From positions 1 to 64,000 of the forward strand of contig UBTA01000041.1 of assembly GCA_900468065.1 (NCBI GenBank): 64,000 nt of DNA, in the 5' to 3' direction. Positions 35,871 to 44,179 of the stretch are shown here, one piece after another. The notes beneath the pieces are model-generated. The model saw only the letters and a program-made list of their open reading frames with translations. It searched no databases and had not been told where the DNA came from. Numbering within the stretch: position 1 is the first letter of the stretch; each line of letters starts with the position of its first letter. The translations under genes were made by a program, and so were the position numbers. The stretch is from Hyphomicrobiales bacterium (lineage in GTDB: Bacteria; Pseudomonadota; Alphaproteobacteria; Rhizobiales; Rhizobiaceae).

Positions 35871-37235
35871 TCAGATCTGTGTTCGGATGTGTGGGGAGCG
35901 GGCGTAGAGCGCGACCATGGGCAGGATTAGCAGGCCGAAGATGAATTGCTGCCACTCGAACTTGAGGCCGATGCCAACGAGAAAGCTCGAAAGCACCTGC
36001 AGGACGAGCACGCCGATGACGGTGAAGCCGTAGCCGCCAGCCCCGCCCAGAAGCGAGGTCCCGCCGACGACGACGGCCGCCAGCGTCAAGAACAGATACT
36101 GGTCGCCGACCCCGATGAAGCCACCGCCCGACCAGCCGAGCAGCAGGCTGCCGGTCATGGCTGCGAAGAAGCCGGACAGCGCATACGCGATGACCCAGTA
36201 GCGCATTTCGGAAATCATCACCCGGCTGGCCGACGTCCGGTTGACGCCGAGGGCATAGAGAAACCGGCCGTAGACGGTGAGGCGCATGCCGACGATGAGG
36301 ATGAGCGCGATCACTCCCCAGATGGCGATGACCGGCGGGAACGGCAGGCCGAACGTGGTGCCGTTCATGGCCGAGAGATTGGCAAGCCAGGCCGGCACGG
36401 TGCCGAAGACGTTGCCGGAATATTGCGAGCCGATCGAGGTGACGATCTGCACGCCGCCCGAGATCGCGAAACCGGTTCCGAGCGTCACGATCAGCGCCTG
36501 GCCTTGGAGCTTGTAGCTGAGGAACCCGTTGATGACGCCGAGCGTCGTGCCGATCGCCAGCACGACGATCGTTGCAAGCCAGGGCGGAACGCCAAGGCTG
36601 ATGAGATAGAGAAGCCCGACATTCGCTGCCCCGATGATGAAGGGGATCGACAGATCGAGACCGCCGAGAAGGGCGACCAGCGTCTGCCCGATGGAGGCGA
36701 GCCCGAGGAAGGACGCGAAAAGCAGCATCGACTTGATATTGTTGCCGGATGCGAAGCCTTCGATGTTCATCGACCCGACCGAAAACAGGCCGGCCAGCAC
36801 CATGATGCCGATGAAGGCGGAGCGATTTTGCTGGAACTGGCGGCCGAGCGTCCGTGTCAGGACGAGAATGCCCAGAAGGATGAACAGGGACAGCACGTTC
36901 CAGATGTTGAAGAAGCCCTCGACCGTCAGCGACAGCACGACAAAGGCCAGCAGGATCAGCGCCAGCCCGAATAGCGGCCAGCGATACTGGTTCCATGCCT
37001 GCCTCAGTGGGCTCGGTCCGTCGGTGGCCGTGTCCGGCGCTCGTCTTAGGAAGAGGCCGAGGACATAGCGCCAGCCCCAGACGAACAGGATGAGAGTGGC
37101 GATGGCCGACAGGATGATTATCTGAACGGTCAGCCCCTGTGCAAAGCCAAAGCCCACGCCGATGGCGGTGAGGACGAGGCCGGTGACAAGGCCGAGGATG
37201 AGCGCCGGGAGACTGGGCTGCGGCAGGTTTTCCAT
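35871..37235 (-). CDS. ABC transporter permease with extra N-terminal membrane helices
   Basis: 454 residues from ATG 37235, which overlaps the stop of the first permease gene (TGATG); a GTG at 37238 is an alternative. The core is an RbsC-type permease (ALLGGLDLSIPFIIGAANVG, GVNRTSASRVMISEMRYW, VGGTSLLGGAGGYGFTVIGV). Before it lie about 130 extra residues with three or four hydrophobic helices (ALILGLVTGLVLTAIGVGFG and onward). Typical members have 320-350 residues. It forms the membrane channel with the permease at 37235-38629; two different permeases make a heterodimer. Confidence 0.85.
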   Translation of the reverse strand: MENLPQPSLPALILGLVTGLVLTAIGVGFGFAQGLTVQIIILSAIATLILFVWGWRYVLGLFLRRAPDTATDGPSPLRQAWNQYRWPLFGLALILLAFVVLSLTVEGFFNIWNVLSLFILLGILVLTRTLGRQFQQNRSAFIGIMVLAGLFSVGSMNIEGFASGNNIKSMLLFASFLGLASIGQTLVALLGGLDLSIPFIIGAANVGLLYLISLGVPPWLATIVVLAIGTTLGVINGFLSYKLQGQALIVTLGTGFAISGGVQIVTSIGSQYSGNVFGTVPAWLANLSAMNGTTFGLPFPPVIAIWGVIALILIVGMRLTVYGRFLYALGVNRTSASRVMISEMRYWVIAYALSGFFAAMTGSLLLGWSGGGFIGVGDQYLFLTLAAVVVGGTSLLGGAGGYGFTVIGVLVLQVLSSFLVGIGLKFEWQQFIFGLLILPMVALYARSPHIRTQI

Positions 37236-38629
37236 CACTCGCTGACCTCCACGTCAGGACGGCCGACCGTGTCGGAGACCGCATAGGCGCCGGCCAGCAC
37301 GAGCGCCGCCACGACGACGGCGACGGCGGGCGCGATGGTCCGGCGATCGGACTGGCCGAGCGCCAGCCGGAGAAAGACCGCGATGACCACCAGCAGCAGG
37401 GCGGACAGGACGAGCGGCGCCGCAGAAAGCCGCAGGGCTTCGGTGGCGGACGATAGTGTGGCAATTTCCAGCGGGCCGGTCAGCGCCGCCTGCATGTCGA
37501 GCGGTCCCGGCAGGAAAGCGCCGGCCGCGCCAAGTGCGGCATATTCGAAGGTCGCGTGCAGGATGACGCCGAGGACGACAACCGACAGGGCGACGAAATA
37601 GAGCAGCGGCGAGAAATTGCGGATGTAGCGCTGGATGACCGGGATCAGCAGCGTCAGGAGCAGCGAGACGACCAGGATCGTGCCGTAGGCGAGATTGGTG
37701 ACGAAGCTCTGCACCGTGCCGAAGTTGAACGTCGCCAGCACGAAAGTGATGAGGTAAAGGTTGAGCGCGCCCAGCGCCGATCCGAACACCCCGCCCCGTC
37801 CGCCGGCCAGCGACGCACCGCCGAGAACCAGCGCCGTTACGGCGATCAGCGTATAGGTCGTGCCCTGCGAGGGATCGCCGGACGCGATCAGCGCCGTGAA
37901 GCAGATCGCCGCAAGTCCCGCGAAACATCCCGAAATCAGATGCGCGCCGATGCGGACGATGGTGATCGGCACGCCGGACGTGTAGGCGGCGCGCTCGTCG
38001 GAGCCCATCAGCCGCAGATGCGTATAGAAAGCGGTCGCGGTGAACAGAAGCCAGGCGGCGGATGCCAGGAGAAGAATGACGAGGATGGGCGAGAAGATCG
38101 TGGTCCCGTAGCCCCATTCCGCCATGAACGGGGGTGCTACGCCGCCAGGTCGCGGCAGGATGACGAGATTGATGCCGGTCAGCGCCAGATAGCCCGACAG
38201 CGACACGATGATCGGCTGGACGCGCACGAAGATGACGATCAGCGAGAAGACGAACTGATAGAGAGCGCCGACTGCCATGGCATAGAGGAAGACGGCGATC
38301 GGATTTTCGAGCAGGCCCGCGCCATGAAGCTGGATCAGCGTCACGTTGATGAAGCCGATCAGCGGCCCGATCGACAGGTCCACCGTTCCGCGTCCGGAGA
38401 TGGCGGAGGCCATCAGGGCGTAGGTTGCAAGGATCAGCGGCGTCGCAACGATGATGGCCGCGCCGATGCCCGACGACGTCATCAGGCTTGGCGAGCGCAG
38501 TACGGCCAGCGCAAGAAGCGCGAAGAACATCGTGATCGGCATCAGGAGGAAGGGGTTGGAGCGCCCGCCCTGCGCTTCGGTTTGCGCGGCGGCCTTTCGG
38601 GGCTCGGTTCCGGACAGGGGCTGGCTCAT
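37235..38629 (-). CDS. ABC transporter permease with extra C-terminal membrane helices
   Basis: 464 residues. The core RbsC-type domain shows SGRGTVDLSIGPLIGFINV and GSDERAAYTSGVPITIVRIG, followed by LGGASLAGGRGGVFGSALGA. After about residue 330 a C-terminal extension adds several hydrophobic helices (LLYFVALSVVVLGVILHATF, APLVLSALLLVVIAVFLRLA, AVAVVVAALVLAGAYAVS). This mirrors the N-terminal extension of its partner. The ATG overlaps the ATPase stop as ATGA, and its own stop overlaps the next start. Confidence 0.85.
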   Translation of the reverse strand: MSQPLSGTEPRKAAAQTEAQGGRSNPFLLMPITMFFALLALAVLRSPSLMTSSGIGAAIIVATPLILATYALMASAISGRGTVDLSIGPLIGFINVTLIQLHGAGLLENPIAVFLYAMAVGALYQFVFSLIVIFVRVQPIIVSLSGYLALTGINLVILPRPGGVAPPFMAEWGYGTTIFSPILVILLLASAAWLLFTATAFYTHLRLMGSDERAAYTSGVPITIVRIGAHLISGCFAGLAAICFTALIASGDPSQGTTYTLIAVTALVLGGASLAGGRGGVFGSALGALNLYLITFVLATFNFGTVQSFVTNLAYGTILVVSLLLTLLIPVIQRYIRNFSPLLYFVALSVVVLGVILHATFEYAALGAAGAFLPGPLDMQAALTGPLEIATLSSATEALRLSAAPLVLSALLLVVIAVFLRLALGQSDRRTIAPAVAVVVAALVLAGAYAVSDTVGRPDVEVSE

Positions 38630-40455
38630 CGTGCACCCTCCGCCCGCTTGCGTCCCTCGTTGTCGAACTCGACGATGCGAATGGTCTTGGGCGCGAGCTT
38701 CACATCGCTCGCGACCGCCGCTACGAACTTCTCCGCCGGCACCTGGGATTGCGGAAGACGGTCGGTCGCAACCTGCATCTGCGCCTTGATGGCTTCCGGC
38801 ACCTCGACGCGCACTCGGACGCCATCTCCGGAACCAACAAGCGCGGTATCAGCGGGCGCAGCGTCGGCGCGCCCAGGCGTCAGGCCGTATTGGGTCGAGA
38901 GGCCCTGGCCGGCCGTTTGCCCGAACATCGCCTCGAGAACCTGTTTCGGATCGAGCTTGCGCCCGTCGAAGGCATCGAACGGCGCGCCGTCGCGAAAGAC
39001 GATGACGCGGGTGGCGAAGCCGAGAAATTCCTCGATTTCCGAGGACATGTACACCACCGCCCGTCCTTCATCCGCGAAAGTGCGGAGATGCTTATAGAGT
39101 TCTGCCTTGGCGCCGACATCGATCCCGCGCGCGGGGTCGTTGAGAACGATGACGTCCGGTCGCATGGCAAAGCCGCGACCGATCAGAACCTTCTGCTGGT
39201 TTCCGCCGGAGAGAGAGGTGATCCGATCTTCCTTCTGGCCGAACTTGATCAGAAGTTTGTCGGCTTCGCGTTTGAAGATGGTGCCGAGCGTTGCGCGATC
39301 GATGATGCCGAGAATGCCGCCGCGTTTCTTTTCGCGGTAGAGCGGCATCGCCATGTTCTCGAAGATCGAGAGCGAGGCGAAAATCCCCTCGCGCTTCCGG
39401 TCGCCGGAGACATAGGCGATGCGGCCCCTGACGGCCTCCGCCAGAGTGCGGACCGGCTGCCAGTTGTTGTGGCGATCGGAGACCTGCACGAGGCCGCGTG
39501 CGGCCGGCATTACGCCCGCCAGAACCCGCACGAACGCATCCTGCCCCTGCCCGTCCAGCCCCGCGACGCCGACGATTTCGCCGCGGCGCAGGTCGAAATC
39601 GAAGGACCGGCCCTCCGGCCAGATCGCCAGGCCCCGCGCCTTCAGTGCCCGCTCCGGCGTTTTCGGCTGCGGCGCGACCGCGCTGTGGTGCCCGGCACTT
39701 CGGTCCTCGCCGGTCATCAGCGCCAGCAGGTTTTTTTCGGTAATTTCGGATTTTTCGAGGACGCCGACATCGCGGCCGTCGCGCAGCACGGTGGCGCGGT
39801 CCGAAATGCGGATCAGTTCCGCGATCCGGTGCGTGACGATCAGTACCGTGGTGCCGCGATCCCGCAAGGCCCGCATTTTTGCAAACAGCCGTTCCGTGCT
39901 GTCGAAATCGAGCGCCGCCGAGCTTTCGTCGAGGATGAGGATCTTCGGCTCCGAGAGGAGCGCGCGGGCAATGGTGATCCACTGCTTGAGGCCGAGCGGA
40001 AGCGTGCCGACCAGGGCATGCGGATCGACCGGCTCGCCGGCCAGTTCCTCCATCAGTTCGCTGGCCCGCGCCACCTTGCGCTCCTGCGACAGCGTCTTGG
40101 CAAAGAGACGGTCGGCGCCCATGAAGATGTTGTCGACTACCGAGCTTTCGTCGGCCACCATGACTTCCTGATAGACCGTCGAGATGCCGAGCGCCCGGCT
40201 TTCGGCGGGTGTGGAAGGCGTTTCGCCCAGAATGGAGACCGTGCCGCTGTCGACCGGAAGAATGCCGGAGACAACCTTGGCCAGGGTGCTCTTGCCGCAG
40301 CCATTGCCGCCGACGATCGCGTGGATCTCTCCGGCGCGCGCCGAAAAGGAGGCTCCGTCCAATGCGCGGGTCGGGCCGAAATATTTCTTGACGTCGCGAA
40401 CCAGGATCGTGTCCCGGCCGGCCGATAGGGCATCGTCAGATACAATGGCGGCCAT
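38626..40455 (-). CDS. Double-domain sugar-type ABC ATPase with C-terminal extension
   Basis: 609 residues, about 100 more than typical RbsA-type ATPases. Domain one has Walker A GGNGCGKSTLAK, a variant signature LPLGLKQW and Walker B ILILDESSAALD. Domain two has a degenerate P-loop region GLDGQGQDAF, signature LSGGNQQKVLIG and VIVLNDPARGIDVG. Walker B is thus unusual in both halves (DESSAALD and NDPARGID instead of DEPT). The tail from about residue 505 ends KTIRIVEFDNEGRKRAEGAR, resembling the start of the lactonase-like protein in the same series. A hairpin separates it from the binding-protein gene. Confidence 0.87.
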   Translation of the reverse strand: MAAIVSDDALSAGRDTILVRDVKKYFGPTRALDGASFSARAGEIHAIVGGNGCGKSTLAKVVSGILPVDSGTVSILGETPSTPAESRALGISTVYQEVMVADESSVVDNIFMGADRLFAKTLSQERKVARASELMEELAGEPVDPHALVGTLPLGLKQWITIARALLSEPKILILDESSAALDFDSTERLFAKMRALRDRGTTVLIVTHRIAELIRISDRATVLRDGRDVGVLEKSEITEKNLLALMTGEDRSAGHHSAVAPQPKTPERALKARGLAIWPEGRSFDFDLRRGEIVGVAGLDGQGQDAFVRVLAGVMPAARGLVQVSDRHNNWQPVRTLAEAVRGRIAYVSGDRKREGIFASLSIFENMAMPLYREKKRGGILGIIDRATLGTIFKREADKLLIKFGQKEDRITSLSGGNQQKVLIGRGFAMRPDVIVLNDPARGIDVGAKAELYKHLRTFADEGRAVVYMSSEIEEFLGFATRVIVFRDGAPFDAFDGRKLDPKQVLEAMFGQTAGQGLSTQYGLTPGRADAAPADTALVGSGDGVRVRVEVPEAIKAQMQVATDRLPQSQVPAEKFVAAVASDVKLAPKTIRIVEFDNEGRKRAEGAR

Positions 40456-40491
40456 GGTTACGGACTCACGCAGTTGAAAGTAAAGGGTGGT

Positions 40492-40516
40492 GGCAGGGAC
40501 TTTCGCCGCCCCTGCC
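40492..40516 (-). terminator. Hairpin between binding-protein and ATPase genes
   Basis: GGCAGGG pairs with CCCTGCC (7-bp stem, 11-base loop) in the 90-base gap. On the minus strand it is followed by a pyrimidine-rich stretch (ACCACCCTTTACTTT). The position behind a binding-protein gene suggests partial termination or mRNA protection. Confidence 0.5.
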
Positions 40517-40545
40517 GTGCTCAGGTCGCCTTGGGAGCAGCCGGC

Positions 40546-41715
40546 TTACTTGGGCTTGAAAGCCTTCGGATCGGCCGGGCGGAGGAAGAAGTCGTCGAGA
40601 TAGGCCGAGGCGGCGCCCCAGCGGTCCGCGCCGACCTTTAGCCATTCGGCCGTGTCCACGGAGCAATCCTCCTTCATCACGGCCTTGAGGTCGTCATGGG
40701 TGAGCTTGACCGGGTCGACGAGGATCGACTGGATCTTCGGCCCCTGCCCCTGCAGTGTCCGCATCATGATGTTCCAGGTCAGCCCGATCTCGTCGGCCGG
40801 CGGCCAGACCTGATAGGAATTGCGGATGTAATCCGGATGGTTGCGCCAGTAGCAAAGCGCGCCGAGTTGGCCGCCGATCGCCACGGGAATATCGCCGCGG
40901 CCGGATTGCTGAACCGCGCGTAGGACCCCCATTTCCGCCGCCGATTGCACGACGATGCCGTCGAGCTCGCCGGGATTGGTTGCGAGCCATTTCTGAACTT
41001 CGCCCTGCGCCACCTGGTCGGTCCACATGCCAGCGACGCTACCGGCGATCTTGATATCCGGTGCCGTTGCAAGCCCGGCGAGGACGCCGCGATTCTGGCT
41101 GTCGGAACCGGACGTGCCCGGAATGCCCTCGACGACGAGAACCTTGCCCTTGCCCCCGAGCTGGTCGGCCATGTCCTTGCCGATCTCGTAGCCGGCGACC
41201 TGGTAGTTGACCGAGGAGTTGACGGAAAATTCCGACGTCAGGTAGCCGGTCAGCGAGAAGACGGGCACGCCCTTGTCGGCAGCATATTTGACGCTGGCGT
41301 TCAGCGCCGTCGGGTTGGAGCAGCAGACGATGACCGCATCTACCTCCTGGTCCACCAACTGGCGAATCTGCTGGATCTGGGTCGAATCGTTGAGGTTCGA
41401 CTGGGTGATCACCACCTCGGACACGAGGCCGAGCGCCTTCCACTCCGGCACGATCTTGTTTTGCAGTTCGTCCATGACGGCGGCGCGCCATGTGTTGCCG
41501 GCATAGGAGGAAGCGTAGCCGATCTTCCACGGCGGCGGGTTCTTCGCGACGAAGTCGCGCCACTTACTCGGCTTGATCGGCTGACCGGGGTCGAGCATCT
41601 CCGCGTTGTAGAGCCGCTTCGCGACCTCGGGGTTGATCTCGTCGAGGCCTTCCGCGAGCGTCGTCGATGCCGTCAGTGCCAGTAGTGTCGTCGTCAGTAC
41701 CAAAGTCCGAAACAT
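40546..41715 (-). CDS. ABC transporter periplasmic substrate-binding protein
   Basis: 389 residues, larger than the usual 310-340. A signal peptide is clear (FRTLVLTTTLLALTASTTLA, cleavage near LAEG). The mature protein has WKIGYASSYAGNTWRAAVMD, VDAVIVCCSNPTALNASVKY and VPVFSLTGYLTSEFSV, the Peripla_BP_4 cleft segments, then IGGQLGALCYWRNHPDYIRN near the end. About 40 extra residues precede the core. CysCys in VIVCCSN and a Trp/Tyr-rich C terminus are unusual. The substrate cannot be named. It is upstream of the ATPase and permease genes of the same transporter. Confidence 0.87.
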   Translation of the reverse strand: MFRTLVLTTTLLALTASTTLAEGLDEINPEVAKRLYNAEMLDPGQPIKPSKWRDFVAKNPPPWKIGYASSYAGNTWRAAVMDELQNKIVPEWKALGLVSEVVITQSNLNDSTQIQQIRQLVDQEVDAVIVCCSNPTALNASVKYAADKGVPVFSLTGYLTSEFSVNSSVNYQVAGYEIGKDMADQLGGKGKVLVVEGIPGTSGSDSQNRGVLAGLATAPDIKIAGSVAGMWTDQVAQGEVQKWLATNPGELDGIVVQSAAEMGVLRAVQQSGRGDIPVAIGGQLGALCYWRNHPDYIRNSYQVWPPADEIGLTWNIMMRTLQGQGPKIQSILVDPVKLTHDDLKAVMKEDCSVDTAEWLKVGADRWGAASAYLDDFFLRPADPKAFKPK

Positions 41716-41743
41716 GTCAGGTCTCCTCCCAATGTTCGTTTGC

Positions 41744-42679
41744 TCAGTCGTAAAAGTCGTAAGGGGCTTTGCGGAAATCCGGCCATGTGTCCGGGTCGTG
41801 TCCCGTCACCACCATGGCGCCGGTGTCGGCAGCGATGCGGCGCAGCTTGGCAACGGAATCGGCGGCCTTCGCCGATGACACCACCAGCCCCGGAAGCGTG
41901 CGATTTTCCCAGTGATCGACCGTATAGGCTGCATCGATCGCCAGCAGGATCGGGCCAGTCTTGGGCAACGTGATGAGAAAGGACTGGTGGCCCGGCGAGT
42001 GGCCCGGCGTGAAGATGGTGCGAACCGTCCCGTCTCCGAACAGATCGTAATTGTCGGTGAATTCACCGCCAAGAAACTTCCAGTTCACGCCCGGCCGGTC
42101 GAAATCGGCGCGGATATAGGCGCCGGCCGAGAACCAGTGCGGCTTGAAGGCGTAATCGTATTCGGCCCGCTGGACGACGTATTGCGCCTTCGGAAAGCGC
42201 CCAAGCGCGCCTGTGTGATCGAGATGCAGGTGCGACTGCAGCACGAAGCGAATGTCGTGCGGCGCCACATCGACCAGTTTCAGCTGGTCCACGCAGTTGT
42301 CCGACAGCGCCATGACCGGATCGTAGACATCGACGACGGAGCCCCAGTGGCCGCGCTTGTCGATGGCCGCCTCGACGGGCGTGCCGCCATCGATGACCAC
42401 ATTTCCCTGGGGATGCTTGATCAGGTACCACGGCACGGGGATCTCGTAGTTTTCCTCACCCCGGTTCATCTTCACGTATTTCGTCTTGGTCTTCAGCGTC
42501 CCGGTCTGGAACATGTGCAGCTCTATACCGGACGACTTCCGCCGCTCGCGGGGAAGCTCCCTGGCCTTGGCGGCAAAGGACGGCCGTGCCGCCAGCGCCG
42601 ACTGGCGCGGTTTTACCGCGTTGGAGTTTCCCTCCACCTCGACCCGCTGTCCCTTGTCGTCGAACTCTACGATCTTCAT
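41744..42679 (-). CDS. Metallo-beta-lactamase-fold lactonase-like hydrolase
   Basis: 311 residues from ATG 42679; a longer in-frame start would run through the neighbouring hydrolase gene and is rejected. The dinuclear zinc motif HLHLDHTG is complete (His150, His152, Asp154, His155), with later ligands in FTPGHSPGHQ, AIDAAYT and TGHDPDTW. This is the pattern of N-acyl-homoserine lactonases and the gamma-butyrolactone lactonase BlcC/AttM. The first 50 residues are an extension that begins MKIVEFDDKGQRVEVEGNS. It probably opens a lactone ring in the cytoplasm; whether the target is a signal or a nutrient is unknown. Confidence 0.82.
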   Translation of the reverse strand: MKIVEFDDKGQRVEVEGNSNAVKPRQSALAARPSFAAKARELPRERRKSSGIELHMFQTGTLKTKTKYVKMNRGEENYEIPVPWYLIKHPQGNVVIDGGTPVEAAIDKRGHWGSVVDVYDPVMALSDNCVDQLKLVDVAPHDIRFVLQSHLHLDHTGALGRFPKAQYVVQRAEYDYAFKPHWFSAGAYIRADFDRPGVNWKFLGGEFTDNYDLFGDGTVRTIFTPGHSPGHQSFLITLPKTGPILLAIDAAYTVDHWENRTLPGLVVSSAKAADSVAKLRRIAADTGAMVVTGHDPDTWPDFRKAPYDFYD

Positions 42680-42708
42680 GTCGAAACCCTTCTCCGTTCC
42701 GGTTCTGG

Positions 42709-43557
42709 TCAGGTGCGGGCTTCGACGATGCGAAGCGCTTCGTTCAGGTAGACGGCGAACAGAGGATAGTTTTCCGACATCGGAAAATGACCGATGTCCT
42801 CCATCTCGATATAGATGCCGCCCGGGATCTGCCGCGCCGTATTTTCGGTCGCTTCCGGCGGGGTCAGGAAGTCGTAGGTGCCGGTCATCATGATGACCGG
42901 GCAGCGCTTGGTGTCGATATTGCCCAGCTTGCCGCGCAGATCGTGATCGACCGAGTAGAAGAACAGGTCGCCCTTGAAGACCTCGGCCCCTTGCGTGTAG
43001 TAATGCCAGGTCAGCCAGCGATCCATATCCGGGCTTTGGGGTGCCATCAGGTCCCAAACGCCGCTGGCGCAGACCTGCGCCGCATTGGCATGCGGGTGAC
43101 GCCACCAGTCGAGGAAGAAGCCGGGTGCATGCTCCGCCGCTTCGACCGGGATGACCGCGCGGAACTTGTCCGGGTGATACAGCGCCAGCTGCAGCGCCAC
43201 GTTGCCGCCGAAGCTGGAGCCCATGAAGATCGGCCGGTCGAGCTCCAGCGCATCGCTGAGCGCGATGATGAAGTTCATGTAGTGGCTGGCCGTCAGCGTA
43301 TATTCTTCCTTCCACCACTCGCGATTGTGCGGCGGGTCGGACTTGCCGTGACGCGCGAGATCGTAGGCGATGATGTCATACGTCTTGGTAATGTGCTCGT
43401 CCTCGAGCAGGCCGCGCCACTGGTGATTGTGGCAACCGGCCGTATGCTGGCACAGGATCGGCGTGCCGCTGCCGTTCCTCAGGTAGAAGACTTTGTATTC
43501 GTAGCCGTCCACATCGATCGTGACGTAACGGCCGATGACCGGTGAATGCTTGGCCAT
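42709..43557 (-). CDS. Alpha/beta-hydrolase, probable esterase or carbon-carbon hydrolase
   Basis: 282 residues with the intact nucleophile elbow MGSSFGGNVALQLA (Ser115), oxyanion-side text LCQHTAGCHNHQW, the acid in MMTGTYDFLTPPEAT and the catalytic His in MEDIGHFPMSENYP. It resembles epoxide-hydrolase/haloalkane-dehalogenase-like esterases. It lies 29 bases upstream of the lactonase-like gene and 51 bases downstream of the SCP2-like gene, so the first three genes of the series all look like substrate-processing proteins. No signal peptide is seen. Confidence 0.85.
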   Translation of the reverse strand: MAKHSPVIGRYVTIDVDGYEYKVFYLRNGSGTPILCQHTAGCHNHQWRGLLEDEHITKTYDIIAYDLARHGKSDPPHNREWWKEEYTLTASHYMNFIIALSDALELDRPIFMGSSFGGNVALQLALYHPDKFRAVIPVEAAEHAPGFFLDWWRHPHANAAQVCASGVWDLMAPQSPDMDRWLTWHYYTQGAEVFKGDLFFYSVDHDLRGKLGNIDTKRCPVIMMTGTYDFLTPPEATENTARQIPGGIYIEMEDIGHFPMSENYPLFAVYLNEALRIVEART

Positions 43558-43608
43558 GCGGAACCCCTGTAATGTGTGATGTGAGGTACGGGCGTCGGAC
43601 TGTGCGTG

Positions 43609-43998
43609 TCAGACGGGGACGCCCACCTTTCGCAGCAGTTCGAATTGAACGGTGAAATTGCGCAGGTTCTGCATCATGATGAGGATGTTGCCTTCGATCT
43701 TGAGATCCCGCCGGAAGCTTGCGGCCCAGATGCCATGATACATCGGCGCTGGAATGGGCTTGGCAAATTCCCGCCAGGTGGCAGCGCTGGCGCGCAGCAC
43801 GAAGTCGTAGGCGTCAAGCGGCTGGGGATCCGTATTGATCCTGTAGACCTTGCCGTCGACCATCTCGACGATGACCTTCTGGGTGCCCATGTCCCACATG
43901 TAGGCGCAAGTGAAATACCGTGCCATCGCGCCGATGGTCTGATCGCGATCAGATGCCTCTCCAAAGCGCACGGCCCAGTCCCGCACAGTCATAACCAT
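43609..43998 (-). CDS. Small SCP2-like (sterol/lipid-carrier fold) protein
   Basis: 129 residues. The central beta segment VIVEMVDGKVYRINTDPQPL, then DFVLRASAATWREFAKPIPA and LKIEGNILIMMQNL, follows the order of SCP2 domains, which have a hydrophobic tunnel for lipids or acyl compounds. The match is by pattern, not by strong motif, so confidence is moderate. It is the first gene of the long minus-strand series and so probably lies next to the promoter in the 44.0-44.18 kb region. A hydrophobic-ligand carrier would suit a locus with lactonase-like and flotillin-like proteins. Confidence 0.55.
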   Translation of the reverse strand: MVMTVRDWAVRFGEASDRDQTIGAMARYFTCAYMWDMGTQKVIVEMVDGKVYRINTDPQPLDAYDFVLRASAATWREFAKPIPAPMYHGIWAASFRRDLKIEGNILIMMQNLRNFTVQFELLRKVGVPV

Positions 43999-44075
43999 GT
44001 TTCGCCTCCGATCGCGCAGTCGTCAGGTGGACAAGCCATCTTAAAAATGGAATGTTCGTCCTTCAAATTGCAATA

Positions 44076-44093
44076 TGTTCCGTATATCGAACA
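44076..44093. promoter_or_regulatory. Candidate IclR-type operator
   Basis: TGTTCCGTATATCGAACA is a near-perfect palindrome (TGTTC and GAACA arms, 14 of 18 positions paired). It lies in the 181-base divergent region between the SCP2-like gene and the first IclR gene. A further half-site TGTTCG is at 44053. Assignment to the IclR regulators is by position only. Confidence 0.5.
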
Positions 44094-44179
44094 CTTTCCT
44101 CTGGACGGAAACCTAGTCTTCAGGTTAAACACATGTCAAGCGAATTTTATAGGCGTAAGACGCTTCTTGAGGACCCGCC

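Noticed and set aside
35857-37464. 535-codon leftward frame overlapping the two permeases
   Set aside because: Arg/His-rich, without membrane helices; it is a shifted reading of the permease genes.
38749-40428. 559-codon rightward open frame inside the ABC ATPase gene
   Set aside because: Antisense shadow; the ATPase frame has both nucleotide-binding domains.
42680-43318. Upstream in-frame extension of the lactonase-like gene
   Set aside because: It runs through the alpha/beta-hydrolase gene in another frame and has no lactonase similarity; ATG 42679 is the sensible start.
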